Numbered from the stretch's first letter, positions 1-4,466 are shown. The stretch is 6,846 nucleotides of DNA from Parcubacteria group bacterium CG2_30_45_37 (GCA_001873515.1 MNZH01000031.1:1-6846), one strand, 5' to 3'. The notes: generated by a model not told the origin, from the sequence alone. Translations and numbers: made by a program.

Positions 1-171
1 TTATACGCCGGCTATCATTGGATGACGGCGCAGGGCGATGAAAAAAAAGTAGATAAAGCCAAAGACACGATTACGCGCGCGGTTATCGGTATAATCATTA
101 CCATCGGCGCTTACGCCATTAGTTATTATGTTTTAGAAAAATTGGTTTTTAAAGGCGGTATATTAAAATAA
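1..171 (+). CDS. Pilin-like TrbC/VirB2-type membrane protein, C-terminal part (5' end outside window)
   Basis: The reading frame is open from base 1 to a TAA at 169-171 and gives 56 residues of a C-terminus. They match the C-terminal half of the next gene closely. Both share an aromatic/Gly stretch ending in WMTAQGDE, a Lys-rich loop (KVDKAKDT), and a hydrophobic segment of about 20 residues that would be the second membrane helix. This is the pattern of small two-helix pilin-like proteins related to TrbC/VirB2 (the Mbov_0395 type), which are common in Patescibacteria. The role would be as a subunit of a type IV secretion or pilus-like apparatus in the membrane; that is inference from family resemblance. 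The next gene starts 3 bases after the stop, so the two are probably one transcript. Family assignment is fairly sure, the precise function is not. Confidence 0.8.
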   Translation, partial: LYAGYHWMTAQGDEKKVDKAKDTITRAVIGIIITIGAYAISYYVLEKLVFKGGILK

Positions 172-174
172 AAT

Positions 175-612
175 ATGTTTAAAAAATATTTAAAAAATTT
201 AGTTTTCGTGTTAATAGCGGTGATATCGTTAAATTATTATGTATTAGCTTGTGAAGCCGCCAGCACCAAGCAAGATTTGAAAGACCAGCTGAATAACGCG
301 GCCGCGCCCGGCTGGGGCGGTGAGCCAAGCGCGGGCAATAGCCTGCCGGGCATCATCCAAACCGCTATCAGCGCTTTTCTCGGCTTATTGGGCATAATTT
401 TTCTAGTTTTAATTATTTACGCCGGTTTTGAATGGATGACGGCGCAGGGCGATGAGGAAAAAGTCACCAAAGCTAAAGATACTTTAACGCGCGCGGTCAT
501 CGGTTTAATTATAATCATCGCGGCCTATTCCATAACTTATTTCGTGTTTAGCAGTTTACCGGGTGGCGACGGGAGCACACCGTCGCCAAGTCCTGTAGTT
601 AATACTACTTAA
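175..612 (+). CDS. Pilin-like TrbC/VirB2-type membrane protein (Mbov_0395-like), complete copy
   Basis: This is a 145-residue protein. Residues 1-28 form a signal-peptide-like start: Lys-rich, then hydrophobic, ending in VLAC/EAA. Cleavage by signal peptidase I around Ala25-Ala29 is plausible; the VLAC site is a poor lipobox because Tyr precedes it. A Gly/Ala/Pro-rich linker follows (about 40-57), then helix 1 (about 60-86), the signature YAGFEWMTAQGDEEK (82-96), a Lys-rich loop, helix 2 (about 107-127), and a Ser/Pro/Thr-rich tail. Two helices joined by a short charged loop are typical of TrbC/VirB2-like pilins. The gene follows the upstream copy by 3 bases and has no clear Shine-Dalgarno, which suggests coupled or SD-independent initiation. 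It is a tandem duplicate of its neighbour: 23 bases are identical (19-41 and 433-455). The tail differs completely between copies. Confidence 0.85.
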   Translation: MFKKYLKNLVFVLIAVISLNYYVLACEAASTKQDLKDQLNNAAAPGWGGEPSAGNSLPGIIQTAISAFLGLLGIIFLVLIIYAGFEWMTAQGDEEKVTKAKDTLTRAVIGLIIIIAAYSITYFVFSSLPGGDGSTPSPSPVVNTT

Positions 613-674
613 TACCAAAGGTTAATGGTGAGACATCACATGTGTTAATGTTTAGTAAATTTTAAGTATAAAAT

Positions 675-711
675 AAAGGCGCTTATCTATAATAGATTGG
701 TAAGCGCCTTT
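675..711. terminator. Bidirectional intrinsic terminator between convergent genes
   Basis: A perfect 11-bp stem (AAAGGCGCTTA at 675-685 with its complement at 701-711) encloses a 15-base loop. T-rich sequence follows on the plus strand, and the A/T tract at 664-675 supplies T residues on the minus strand. It lies 62 bases after the pilin stop and 14 bases after the lipoprotein stop on the opposite strand, so it can end both transcripts. Confidence 0.8.
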
Positions 712-725
712 TGGTACTTTTCATT

Positions 726-1265
726 TTATTGCAGTAGATGGGTCATCCAATAACCCCTTGTTTCTTCCTCCTTTTCCTTACCCTCTCTTTTTATCATAGT
801 CCTTACGTCAGCGTAAGGCATGACCTTGAGGGTGTCGGTGTATTTTTCGTAACCGTTTGTCCAGACGGTTATGTATTCTCCCCACCGTAATTTGTATTCA
901 AGTTTCCCCGGTGGGACATCTCGCTGAAAAATGGTTAATTTGCCGATTTTTGTTTTAATGACCAGATTCCATTTTGAGTACTTGTCATTGATAATGAAGC
1001 CCAAAGCTTCGCCTCCCGGGTTAGTTTGTACTCCAGCTTGGCTGTAGCTTGCGATAAGGCCAGTTTCAGCGTTAGTTTTTTCAATAATGGAATATGCCGT
1101 GGCCGCACTGACGACGTTGTCTGGACCGGGGAAGACGCCTCTGTGATTTGAACTGTAAATTTCCTGCTCGTTACCGTTAAGGTTAACCTTCTGTACGGTC
1201 GCGCAACCGCCTGCCAAAAAAGCCGCTACCGCCATCACCGCTACTACAAATATTTGTTTTTTCAT
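726..1265 (-). CDS. Predicted lipoprotein of unknown function
   Basis: I do not recognise the family. The protein has a classical lipoprotein signal: MKKQ, a hydrophobic stretch, then LAGGC with the lipidated Cys at residue 21, so it should be anchored to the outer face of the membrane. The mature part, about 159 residues, has no further membrane helix. Its middle (about 100-148) contains a PPG turn, alternating hydrophobic residues and NGYEKYTDTL, which looks like a beta-sandwich (PEGA or carboxypeptidase-regulatory-like); this is only a resemblance. The C-terminus is highly charged. Two Met codons compete for the start, at 1271 and 1265. The strong AGGAGGG lies 2 bases from the first but 8 bases from the second, so the second is chosen (179 residues). 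The gene stands alone on this strand, with a promoter about 190 bases upstream. Confidence 0.85.
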   Translation of the reverse strand: MKKQIFVVAVMAVAAFLAGGCATVQKVNLNGNEQEIYSSNHRGVFPGPDNVVSAATAYSIIEKTNAETGLIASYSQAGVQTNPGGEALGFIINDKYSKWNLVIKTKIGKLTIFQRDVPPGKLEYKLRWGEYITVWTNGYEKYTDTLKVMPYADVRTMIKREGKEKEEETRGYWMTHLLQ

Positions 1266-1272
1266 TTTCATG

Positions 1273-1279
1273 CCCTCCT
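1273..1279 (-). promoter_or_regulatory. Strong Shine-Dalgarno that decides the lipoprotein start
   Basis: On the minus strand the sequence AGGAGGG sits just before ATGAAAATG. Spacing from GGAGG is 2 bases to the first ATG (1271) and 8 bases to the second (1265), favouring the second. It stands out because most other genes in the window have no recognisable Shine-Dalgarno. Confidence 0.8.
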
Positions 1280-1307
1280 TTAGGCAAAGTTAATTGGTTT
1301 ATAGTTA

Positions 1308-1434
1308 TTTCAAAATTATCCCAAGTAAAAGACTATAAAGTTATAAACGGCATACGTGAGATTGCTTCGCTCCCTCCGGTCGCTCGCAATGACAGTGCAA
1401 GATAAATAACCCTCTCTTTGGGATGATTTTGAAA
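1308..1434. repeat. MITE-like element with 17-bp terminal inverted repeats
   Basis: TTTCAAAATTATCCCAA at 1308-1324 is the reverse complement of 1418-1434 with one mismatch. The 127 bases between the outer ends contain no reading frame of note, but they do hold a GC-rich palindromic repeat (1358-1393). Inverted ends around a short non-coding core are the layout of a miniature inverted-repeat element. I see no clear target-site duplication, so mobility is inference. The element lies in what should be the 5' leader of the lipoprotein mRNA, where the ends could pair into a long hairpin. Confidence 0.5.
1358..1393. repeat. Short GC-rich interspersed repeat (REP-like)
   Basis: The sequence runs from GAGATTGCTTCGCTCCC through CGGTCGCTCGCAATGAC. 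ATTGC at one end pairs with GCAAT at the other, with further GC-rich partial complementarity inside. From memory, near-identical sequences are scattered through the intergenic regions of many unrelated bacterial genomes. Only one copy is in this window, so its repetitive nature rests on that recollection. Confidence 0.5.
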
Positions 1435-1459
1435 AGCTTTTTAAGGTGCTGAATATTGT

Positions 1460-1488
1460 AGAATAACATAGTTTCAAGAGGATGTCAA
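1460..1488 (-). promoter_or_regulatory. Sigma-70-like promoter for the lipoprotein gene
   Basis: On the minus strand TTGACA (1483-1488) is followed after exactly 17 bases by TATTCT (1460-1465). Transcription would start near 1453, giving a leader of roughly 185 bases that includes the MITE-like element. Confidence 0.5.
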
Positions 1489-1572
1489 GCATTTAAAAAA
1501 AGTTATTAACAAGCAGGTTGGTTGAATCGCTTTTTATGGTAAATATCTCTAAAACATTAAGAAAAACCCCTC

Positions 1573-1601
1573 TTGACAAACTAAAATAGGGGGTATACAA
1601 T
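1573..1601 (+). promoter_or_regulatory. Strong sigma-70-like promoter of the small RNA candidate
   Basis: TTGACA (1573-1578, perfect) is followed after 17 bases by TACAAT (1596-1601, one mismatch). The start point would be near 1608. This is the best consensus match in the window, yet no gene-length reading frame follows it. Confidence 0.75.
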
Positions 1602-1607
1602 ATAATC

Positions 1608-1699
1608 AACAATAGGAGGAATCTGAATTCTAATGGGTGGTGACCCATGAAAAATAGTACACATCGAGAGAAGTCTAAAAACTTCTCTCTTCTTTTTTT
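1608..1699 (+). ncRNA. Candidate small RNA of about 92 nt, unknown family
   Basis: A strong promoter and an intrinsic terminator bracket about 92 bases. Inside, in order, are an unpaired-looking AGGAGG (1614-1619), a hairpin with a 6-bp stem ATGGGT/ACCCAT and GGTG loop (1633-1648), an A-rich linker and the terminator hairpin. A five-codon frame (ATG at 1633, TGA at 1648-1650) overlaps by ATGA with a second ATG at 1647, so a leader peptide is possible. However, the AGGAGG is 13 bases from the first ATG and the second frame runs through the terminator. I find no match to SRP RNA, 6S RNA or the riboswitch classes I know. It is either a free-standing small RNA or an attenuated leader. Confidence 0.5.
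1666..1699 (+). terminator. Intrinsic terminator of the small RNA candidate
   Basis: A perfect 9-bp stem (GAGAGAAGT at 1666-1674 with 1681-1689) has a 6-base loop. A T-rich tract with seven consecutive T (1693-1699) follows directly. It is a textbook intrinsic terminator. Confidence 0.8.
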
Positions 1700-1764
1700 A
1701 TTTCATTTTTTAAAAATTGCCGAAGCCGTTGTTCATGTTTTCTTGGGTTCGCGAGGGCGGGATT

Positions 1765-1795
1765 GACTTTAGTCCACAATAGCTTAGACTAAAGG
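1765..1795. repeat. Palindromic repeat, copy 1 of 3
   Basis: GACTTTAGTCCACAAT and, 6 bases later, GACTAAAGG give an 8-bp inverted pair (1767-1774 with 1787-1794). The same motif recurs at 2702 and 2778. This copy ends just before the promoter of the 3D-domain gene. Confidence 0.6.
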
Positions 1796-1801
1796 TTGAC
1801 T

Positions 1802-1830
1802 TTGAGCCATATCTATGATAACATTATAAT
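1802..1830 (+). promoter_or_regulatory. Promoter of the 3D-domain gene
   Basis: TTGAGC (1802-1807) is followed after 17 bases by a perfect TATAAT (1825-1830). The start would be near 1837, giving a leader of about 78 bases that opens with a strong hairpin. A competing reading, TTGACT at 1796 with TAACAT at 1819, also has 17-bp spacing but a weaker -10. Confidence 0.6.
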
Positions 1831-1840
1831 AGAAGACAAG

Positions 1841-1890
1841 AAAATCCCTATCTAAAAACTCCAAAGAGGAATGGATAGGGATTTTTATTT
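1841..1890. terminator. Terminator-like hairpin in the leader of the 3D-domain gene
   Basis: A perfect 12-bp stem (AAAATCCCTATC at 1841-1852 with 1874-1885) encloses a 21-base loop and is followed by T-rich sequence. It sits between a good promoter and the start codon at 1915. It may be an attenuator, a 5' stabilising hairpin, or a terminator acting on the minus strand. No competing antiterminator pairing was found. Confidence 0.5.
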
Positions 1891-1914
1891 ATAAAATATT
1901 TAATTTTAGCCAAA

Positions 1915-2472
1915 ATGGAAGCATTAAAGAAAAACCACAGAAAATTTTTTAGCCTAAAACAAGCCAAAAAGGTGGTTATTATTTTAGTTGTGTCGTTATG
2001 CTTTGAATTTATCTTATTTCCCATGCCAGCATTGGCCGCCATTGAGGTTGAATTATTTGAAGTTAGCCAAAATCAAGGCATAATTGCCGACGGGGCCAGC
2101 GAAATAAACGAAAATATTACCATTAACGTGGAATTAAACGGAAAACTGCCGCAAAGCCAGGATGATATTAAATGGTCCAGGTATTTGGTGGTTACGGCCT
2201 ATAATTCCGAGCTTGGCCAGACCGATGACAGCCCCTGCATTACGGCCAATAATTTTAATGTTTGTGATTATGGAGTGGAGGATACTATCGCGGCTAATTT
2301 TTTGCCTTTTGGCGCCAAAGTTAAAATACCCGAACTATTCGGCGAGCGTGTTTTCACGGTCCGCGATCGCATGAACAGGCGATTTTCCAATCGGGTTGAT
2401 GTTTGGATGCAGAAAAAGCCTGATGCCGTAAATTTCGGCGTTAAAATAGCCAAAATAGTGGTTTTAAATTAA
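1915..2472 (+). CDS. Secreted 3D-domain (MltA C-terminal/RlpA-like) protein
   Basis: This is a 185-residue protein. A basic N-terminus and hydrophobic segment (about 19-37) end in PALA, so signal peptidase cleavage after Ala41 is likely, though the segment could stay as an anchor. The C-terminal half fits the 3D domain, a double-psi beta-barrel found in MltA-type lytic transglycosylases. It has VTAYN (93-97) at the start of the domain, an Asp pair (104-105), FGAKV (132-136), TVRDR (148-152) and RVDVW (160-164). Asp104 or 105, Asp151 and Asp162 are the likely three conserved Asp. Such proteins are thought to act on peptidoglycan glycan strands outside the membrane. The region 45-88 between signal and domain is unassigned. 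The gene is monocistronic, with its own promoter, leader hairpin and terminator. No Shine-Dalgarno is visible; the start is the ATG giving the whole signal peptide. Confidence 0.85.
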   Translation: MEALKKNHRKFFSLKQAKKVVIILVVSLCFEFILFPMPALAAIEVELFEVSQNQGIIADGASEINENITINVELNGKLPQSQDDIKWSRYLVVTAYNSELGQTDDSPCITANNFNVCDYGVEDTIAANFLPFGAKVKIPELFGERVFTVRDRMNRRFSNRVDVWMQKKPDAVNFGVKIAKIVVLN

Positions 2473-2492
2473 ACTATCCGGCCAATAACCTG

Positions 2493-2525
2493 AAATACAC
2501 CCAACCAAAGGGTGTATTTATTTAC
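2493..2525 (+). terminator. Intrinsic terminator of the 3D-domain gene
   Basis: A perfect 10-bp stem (AAATACACCC at 2493-2502 with 2510-2519) has a 7-base loop and T-rich flanking sequence. It begins 20 bases after the stop codon. Confidence 0.8.
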
Positions 2526-2528
2526 CCT

Positions 2529-2570
2529 GTGAAATCCCGACTGAAAGTCGGGGCGCAAAGCGCATTTCAC
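2529..2570. repeat. Perfect three-way-junction palindromic element
   Basis: The 42 bases partition with no unpaired base at the junction. The closing stem is GTGAAAT (2529-2535) with ATTTCAC (2564-2570). Hairpin one is CCCGACT, GAA, AGTCGGG (2536-2552). Hairpin two is GCGC, AAA, GCGC (2553-2563). The next bases also allow TTCAC-GGA-GTGAA (2566-2578) as a competing hairpin. It lies between a terminator and the tRNA-Cys promoter. A nested palindrome of this kind suggests a mobile or REP-type repeat folded as single-stranded DNA or RNA. Only one copy is in this window. Confidence 0.65.
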
Positions 2571-2579
2571 GGAGTGAAC

Positions 2580-2608
2580 TTGTTTTAAGCGGTTATATTT
2601 GATATATT
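2580..2608 (+). promoter_or_regulatory. Promoter of tRNA-Cys
   Basis: TTGTTT (2580-2585) is followed after 17 bases by TATATT (2603-2608). The start would be near 2615, about 12 bases before the tRNA 5' end. The -35 begins immediately after the three-way-junction element. Confidence 0.55.
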
Positions 2609-2626
2609 TAATAATAGTTTTATTGT

Positions 2627-2698
2627 GGTCCGGTAGCCAAGTGGTAAGGCGACAGTCTGCAAAACTGTTATTCGAGGGTTCGATTCCCTCCCGGACCT
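2627..2698 (+). tRNA. tRNA-Cys (anticodon GCA)
   Basis: All arms fold. The acceptor GGTCCGG (2627-2633) pairs with 2691-2697. The D stem is the short GCC/GGC. The anticodon stem is ACAGT/ACTGT with loop CTGCAAA, anticodon GCA at 2659-2661. The T arm is GAGGG/CCCTC with loop TTCGATT. The discriminator base is T (U73), as expected for cysteine tRNAs. CCA is not encoded (TCA follows), unlike the three tRNAs on the other strand, so a CCA-adding enzyme would be needed. Confidence 0.97.
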
Positions 2699-2701
2699 CA
2701 T

Positions 2702-2732
2702 GACTTTAGTCTACGTTAATGTGGACTTAAAC
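2702..2732. repeat. Palindromic repeat, copy 2 of 3 (one arm decayed)
   Basis: GACTTTAGTCTAC (2702-2714) is identical to the left arm of copy 3. The right arm, GTGGACTTAAAC from 2721, has diverged from GTGGACTAAAGTC and pairs only partly. It starts 4 bases after the tRNA-Cys 3' end. Confidence 0.6.
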
Positions 2733-2742
2733 TTAATTAGAA

Positions 2743-2771
2743 TGTGGATAAGTAGTGAATTATGTGCATAA
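2743..2771 (-). promoter_or_regulatory. Two consensus DnaA boxes
   Basis: Read on the minus strand, 2743-2751 is TTATCCACA and 2763-2771 is TTATGCACA. Both match TTATNCACA exactly, in the same orientation and 20 bases apart. They lie between two copies of the palindromic repeat, with an A/T-only stretch at 2814-2835 nearby. No dnaA or dnaN gene is in the window, so this may be a minor DnaA-binding cluster rather than an origin, or chance in AT-rich DNA. Confidence 0.35.
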
Positions 2772-2777
2772 ATAATG

Positions 2778-2809
2778 GACTTTAGTCTACATAATTGTGG
2801 ACTAAAGTC
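2778..2809. repeat. Palindromic repeat, copy 3 of 3 (intact)
   Basis: GACTTTAGTCTAC (2778-2790) pairs with GTGGACTAAAGTC (2797-2809) across a 6-base loop ATAATT, 13 pairs with one G-T. It is the best preserved of three copies (others at 1765 and 2702). Spacing between copies is irregular and all are outside genes. Confidence 0.7.
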
Positions 2810-2875
2810 TTTAGAAAAAAAATCAAAAATAATAAATTGGCTAAAGTTGGTTAATTGTTATTAAGGCTCGCGCCA

Positions 2876-2904
2876 TTGACCTTTTTTATTTTTAGTGGTA
2901 TATT
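2876..2904 (+). promoter_or_regulatory. Promoter of the ~340-nt RNA candidate
   Basis: TTGACC (2876-2881, one mismatch) is followed after 17 bases by TATATT (2899-2904, one mismatch). Transcription would start near 2911. Confidence 0.6.
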
Positions 2905-2910
2905 GATAAT

Positions 2911-3250
2911 AGGACATTTTATTGTATTTATAGAAAAGTCTTCCTAAAAGCGATTTTGGGGGAATTTTTCTTTTTTGCTAGCTTATCTGCCAGAGTTCAC
3001 ATGGCATTTGTAAAAAACAAAAACAAAATAACGGTCGGTCTTCATAAATAAAAAATTAATGGAGATTTACCAAAAGCCAGCAAAAAACGCTTTTTTCAAG
3101 TGAACAACTAAAGCTCACAACCTCGAAGATTAGGGATTTTCTTGACTTATTTTCGAATGGGTCAGAAATATGTCTTTGGGGATGGGGCTCAGTTACGGCC
3201 TATATAATCAATTTATATATTAAAAGGGGCCCGTTCTGGGCCCCTTTTAA
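2911..3250 (+). ncRNA. Candidate structured RNA of about 340 nt, family unknown
   Basis: A good promoter and a very strong terminator enclose 340 bases with no reading frame over about 15 codons that has a start. Long-range complementarity suggests a fold. GTTCAC (2995-3000) pairs with GTGAAC (3100-3105), continuing outward after an internal loop as AGCTT (2980-2984) with AAGCT (3111-3115). TGCCA/TGGCA make a local hairpin at 2988-3005. AAGTC (2936-2940) could pair with GACTT (3145-3149). I looked for tmRNA (tRNA-like ends, tag ending in LAA), RNase P RNA (GAAAGTCC, ACAGAA), SRP RNA and 6S RNA signatures and found none convincing. It ends 103 bases before the DksA-like gene, which has its own promoter, so it is not simply that gene's leader. 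Confidence 0.5.
3220..3250. terminator. Strong GC-rich intrinsic terminator
   Basis: A perfect 13-bp stem (3220-3232 with 3238-3250; core AAAAGGGGCCC) has a 5-base loop GTTCT and ends in TTTT. It is symmetric enough to act on both strands. It closes the ~340-nt RNA unit. Confidence 0.85.
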
Positions 3251-3268
3251 ATTCGGCAAAGTTTCCGC

Positions 3269-3297
3269 TTGCCAAAAACGGCCGCTTAAGCTATATT
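3269..3297 (+). promoter_or_regulatory. Promoter of the DksA-like/lspA operon
   Basis: TTGCCA (3269-3274) is followed after 17 bases by TATATT (3292-3297). The start would be near 3304, giving a leader of about 50 bases before the ATG at 3354. Confidence 0.6.
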
Positions 3298-3353
3298 AAA
3301 GGTAACGATTCATTCCTTATCCAGGAATTTATTTTGTTTTTAAGCCAATCATT

Positions 3354-3725
3354 ATGGATAAGAAAATATTGGAAAAAATTAAAAAGGATCTCTTGGCCAG
3401 AAAGAAACGGGTGGAAGAAGACTTAAAAAGTTTTGCTAAAAAAGACGACCATGAAAAAGACGAGCATCGCACCAAGTTTCCCAATTACGGCGACAAAAGC
3501 GATGAAAACGTTCAGGAGATAGACGACTATACCACCAACTTAGCCACGGAGAGGGTGCTGGAAAGCACTTTGCGCGATATTAATAATGCCATAGACCGCA
3601 TTAAAAAGGGGACTTACGGCATTTGCAAATATTGCAAAAAAGAAATCGGCGGGAAGCGCCTGCTGGCGCGGCCGGTGGCCAATACCTGTATTACCTGCAA
3701 AACCAGATTGCAAAAAATGTCTTAA
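3354..3725 (+). CDS. TraR/DksA C4-type zinc-finger protein
   Basis: This is a 123-residue protein. The N-terminal half is a Lys/Glu-rich helical, probably coiled-coil region (1-35), followed by an acidic stretch (GDKSDENVQEIDDYTTN, 46-62) and a second helix (63-86). The C-terminus carries the zinc site C91-x2-C94-x17-C112-x2-C115, preceded by GTYGIC, which is the hallmark of the TraR/DksA family. Family members bind in the RNA polymerase secondary channel and modulate initiation, often with ppGpp; whether this one does so is inference. It is shorter than E. coli DksA (151 residues), as is common in the general-family members. It leads an operon with lspA, whose start is 5 bases after this stop. 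No Shine-Dalgarno is visible before the ATG. Confidence 0.9.
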   Translation: MDKKILEKIKKDLLARKKRVEEDLKSFAKKDDHEKDEHRTKFPNYGDKSDENVQEIDDYTTNLATERVLESTLRDINNAIDRIKKGTYGICKYCKKEIGGKRLLARPVANTCITCKTRLQKMS

Positions 3726-3730
3726 AGACT

Positions 3731-4183
3731 ATGTTTTTTACTACAAAAAAAATGACGGCAATATTCTCGGCGGTCATTTTTTTTGTGGCGTTGGACCGGC
3801 TGTTAAAAGTTTTGGCCGAACAAGGCTTTAAGCTTAATCTGGTTGGTGAGATTTTAAAGTTTAATTTTAAAGCCAATTATTTTATCGCTTTTTCTTTGCC
3901 CTTGGCCGGCGCCTGGCTGAACGCGGCGATTACGGCCGTAATTTTGCTGTTGGTTTATTATTTAATTGCGAGCGGGCGGCGGGGCGAGCGGGCGGCCGCC
4001 CTAAGCTTATCGGCTGTCATTCTGGGCGCGGCCGGTAACTTGTTTGACCGGCTGAAATACGGCTACGTTGTTGACTATCTGGATTTAAAATATTTTACCG
4101 CGTTTAATTTGGCGGACGTGATGATTGTGGCCGGAGTTATATATTTAATATACGTACTAATTAAAATAAAACAATATGCCTAG
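3731..4183 (+). CDS. lspA: Lipoprotein signal peptidase (signal peptidase II)
   Basis: This is a 150-residue integral membrane aspartyl protease that removes the signal peptide from lipid-modified prolipoproteins, such as the one encoded at 726-1265. Four membrane helices are visible, at about 9-27, 50-67, 70-82/88-101 and 127-147. Family motifs are present: LDRLLK (21-26), N49-YFIAFS (in place of the usual NxGxAF), GNLFDRLKYGYVVDY (102-116) and FNLAD (125-129). The catalytic pair should be Asp115 and Asp129. The frame is open back to 3623, but that start lies inside the upstream gene and adds a non-hydrophobic extension with no family counterpart. The ATG at 3731, 5 bases after the DksA-like stop, gives the normal length. 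The last 8 bases overlap the next gene, so translation is probably coupled. Confidence 0.93.
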   Translation: MFFTTKKMTAIFSAVIFFVALDRLLKVLAEQGFKLNLVGEILKFNFKANYFIAFSLPLAGAWLNAAITAVILLLVYYLIASGRRGERAAALSLSAVILGAAGNLFDRLKYGYVVDYLDLKYFTAFNLADVMIVAGVIYLIYVLIKIKQYA

Positions 4184-4466
4184 AAGTTTTAATCCTGAAA
4201 ATTTCGGTAGAAATAATAACGAAGGGCAGCCCTGGCCAGGAGAACAAAAAAAATTGTTTGAAGCGGCATCCCCAAGGGCAGGAGAATTGTTAGCCAAAGA
4301 AAGAATTAGCCCGGACGATTTTAAAAATTTTTATAGCACTAGAGTGATAGAAGGAGATGAAGCCGAAGTTAAAAAGAGACAAAAAAACATAGAGAAATTA
4401 GTACTCCGGAGCAGGAAGAAATGCGCCAATGTGCCATGGTTTTTGAAGCTATTATTCACGACATGA
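4176..4466 (+). CDS. Hypothetical protein, N-terminal part of a frameshift-split gene
   Basis: This frame gives 96 residues, starting 8 bases inside lspA and ending at a TGA in 4464-4466. Residues 1-70 are hydrophilic and look like the N-terminus of a larger protein. After about residue 70 the composition becomes implausible (LRSRKKCANVPWF). From that same point the -1 frame encodes sensible sequence (STPEQEEMRQCAMVFEAIIHD) that runs into the next entry. The switch coincides with a run of seven A at 4381-4387. I therefore read 4176-5086 as one gene of about 303 residues, with either a lost base or ribosomal frameshifting. No function is recognised in this N-terminal part. Confidence 0.7.
   Translation: MPRSFNPENFGRNNNEGQPWPGEQKKLFEAASPRAGELLAKERISPDDFKNFYSTRVIEGDEAEVKKRQKNIEKLVLRSRKKCANVPWFLKLLFTT
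4382..4388 (+). other. Slippery heptamer A AAA AAC at the frame change
   Basis: In the frame of the upstream part, the bases read A AAA AAC, a known -1 frameshift heptamer pattern. A slip here continues as CAT AGA GAA ATT AGT ACT, entering the downstream frame. An SD-like AAGGAG lies at 4351-4356, about 25 bases upstream, further than in dnaX. Downstream I see only a weak CTCCGGAG palindrome. A simple one-base loss in the A run explains the data equally well. Confidence 0.45.

Noticed and set aside
1633..1770. Protein-coding reading of the small RNA region (5-codon frame, or the frame from ATG 1647)
   Set aside because: AGGAGG is too far (13 bases) from the first ATG, and the second frame runs through a textbook terminator and shows no protein-like composition. 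It is kept only as a possible leader peptide.
1848..2453. Short frames antisense to or out of frame with the 3D-domain gene
   Set aside because: They have no start signals or family features, and the overlapping frame is clearly the real gene.
1765..2809. CRISPR array made of the GACTTTAGTC repeats
   Set aside because: There are only three copies, irregularly spaced, of different quality, with no cas genes. They are individual palindromes.
2911..3250. tmRNA or RNase P RNA
   Set aside because: There is no tRNA-like pairing of the ends, no T arm, no tag frame ending in LAA, and the RNase P core motifs are absent. GAAAAGTC and TCAGAA occur but do not form a convincing P4 helix.
3623..3730. Upstream start for lspA adding 36 residues
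   Set aside because: The extension lies inside the DksA-like gene in another frame, is not membrane-like and has no counterpart in signal peptidase II. The ATG at 3731 gives the usual length.
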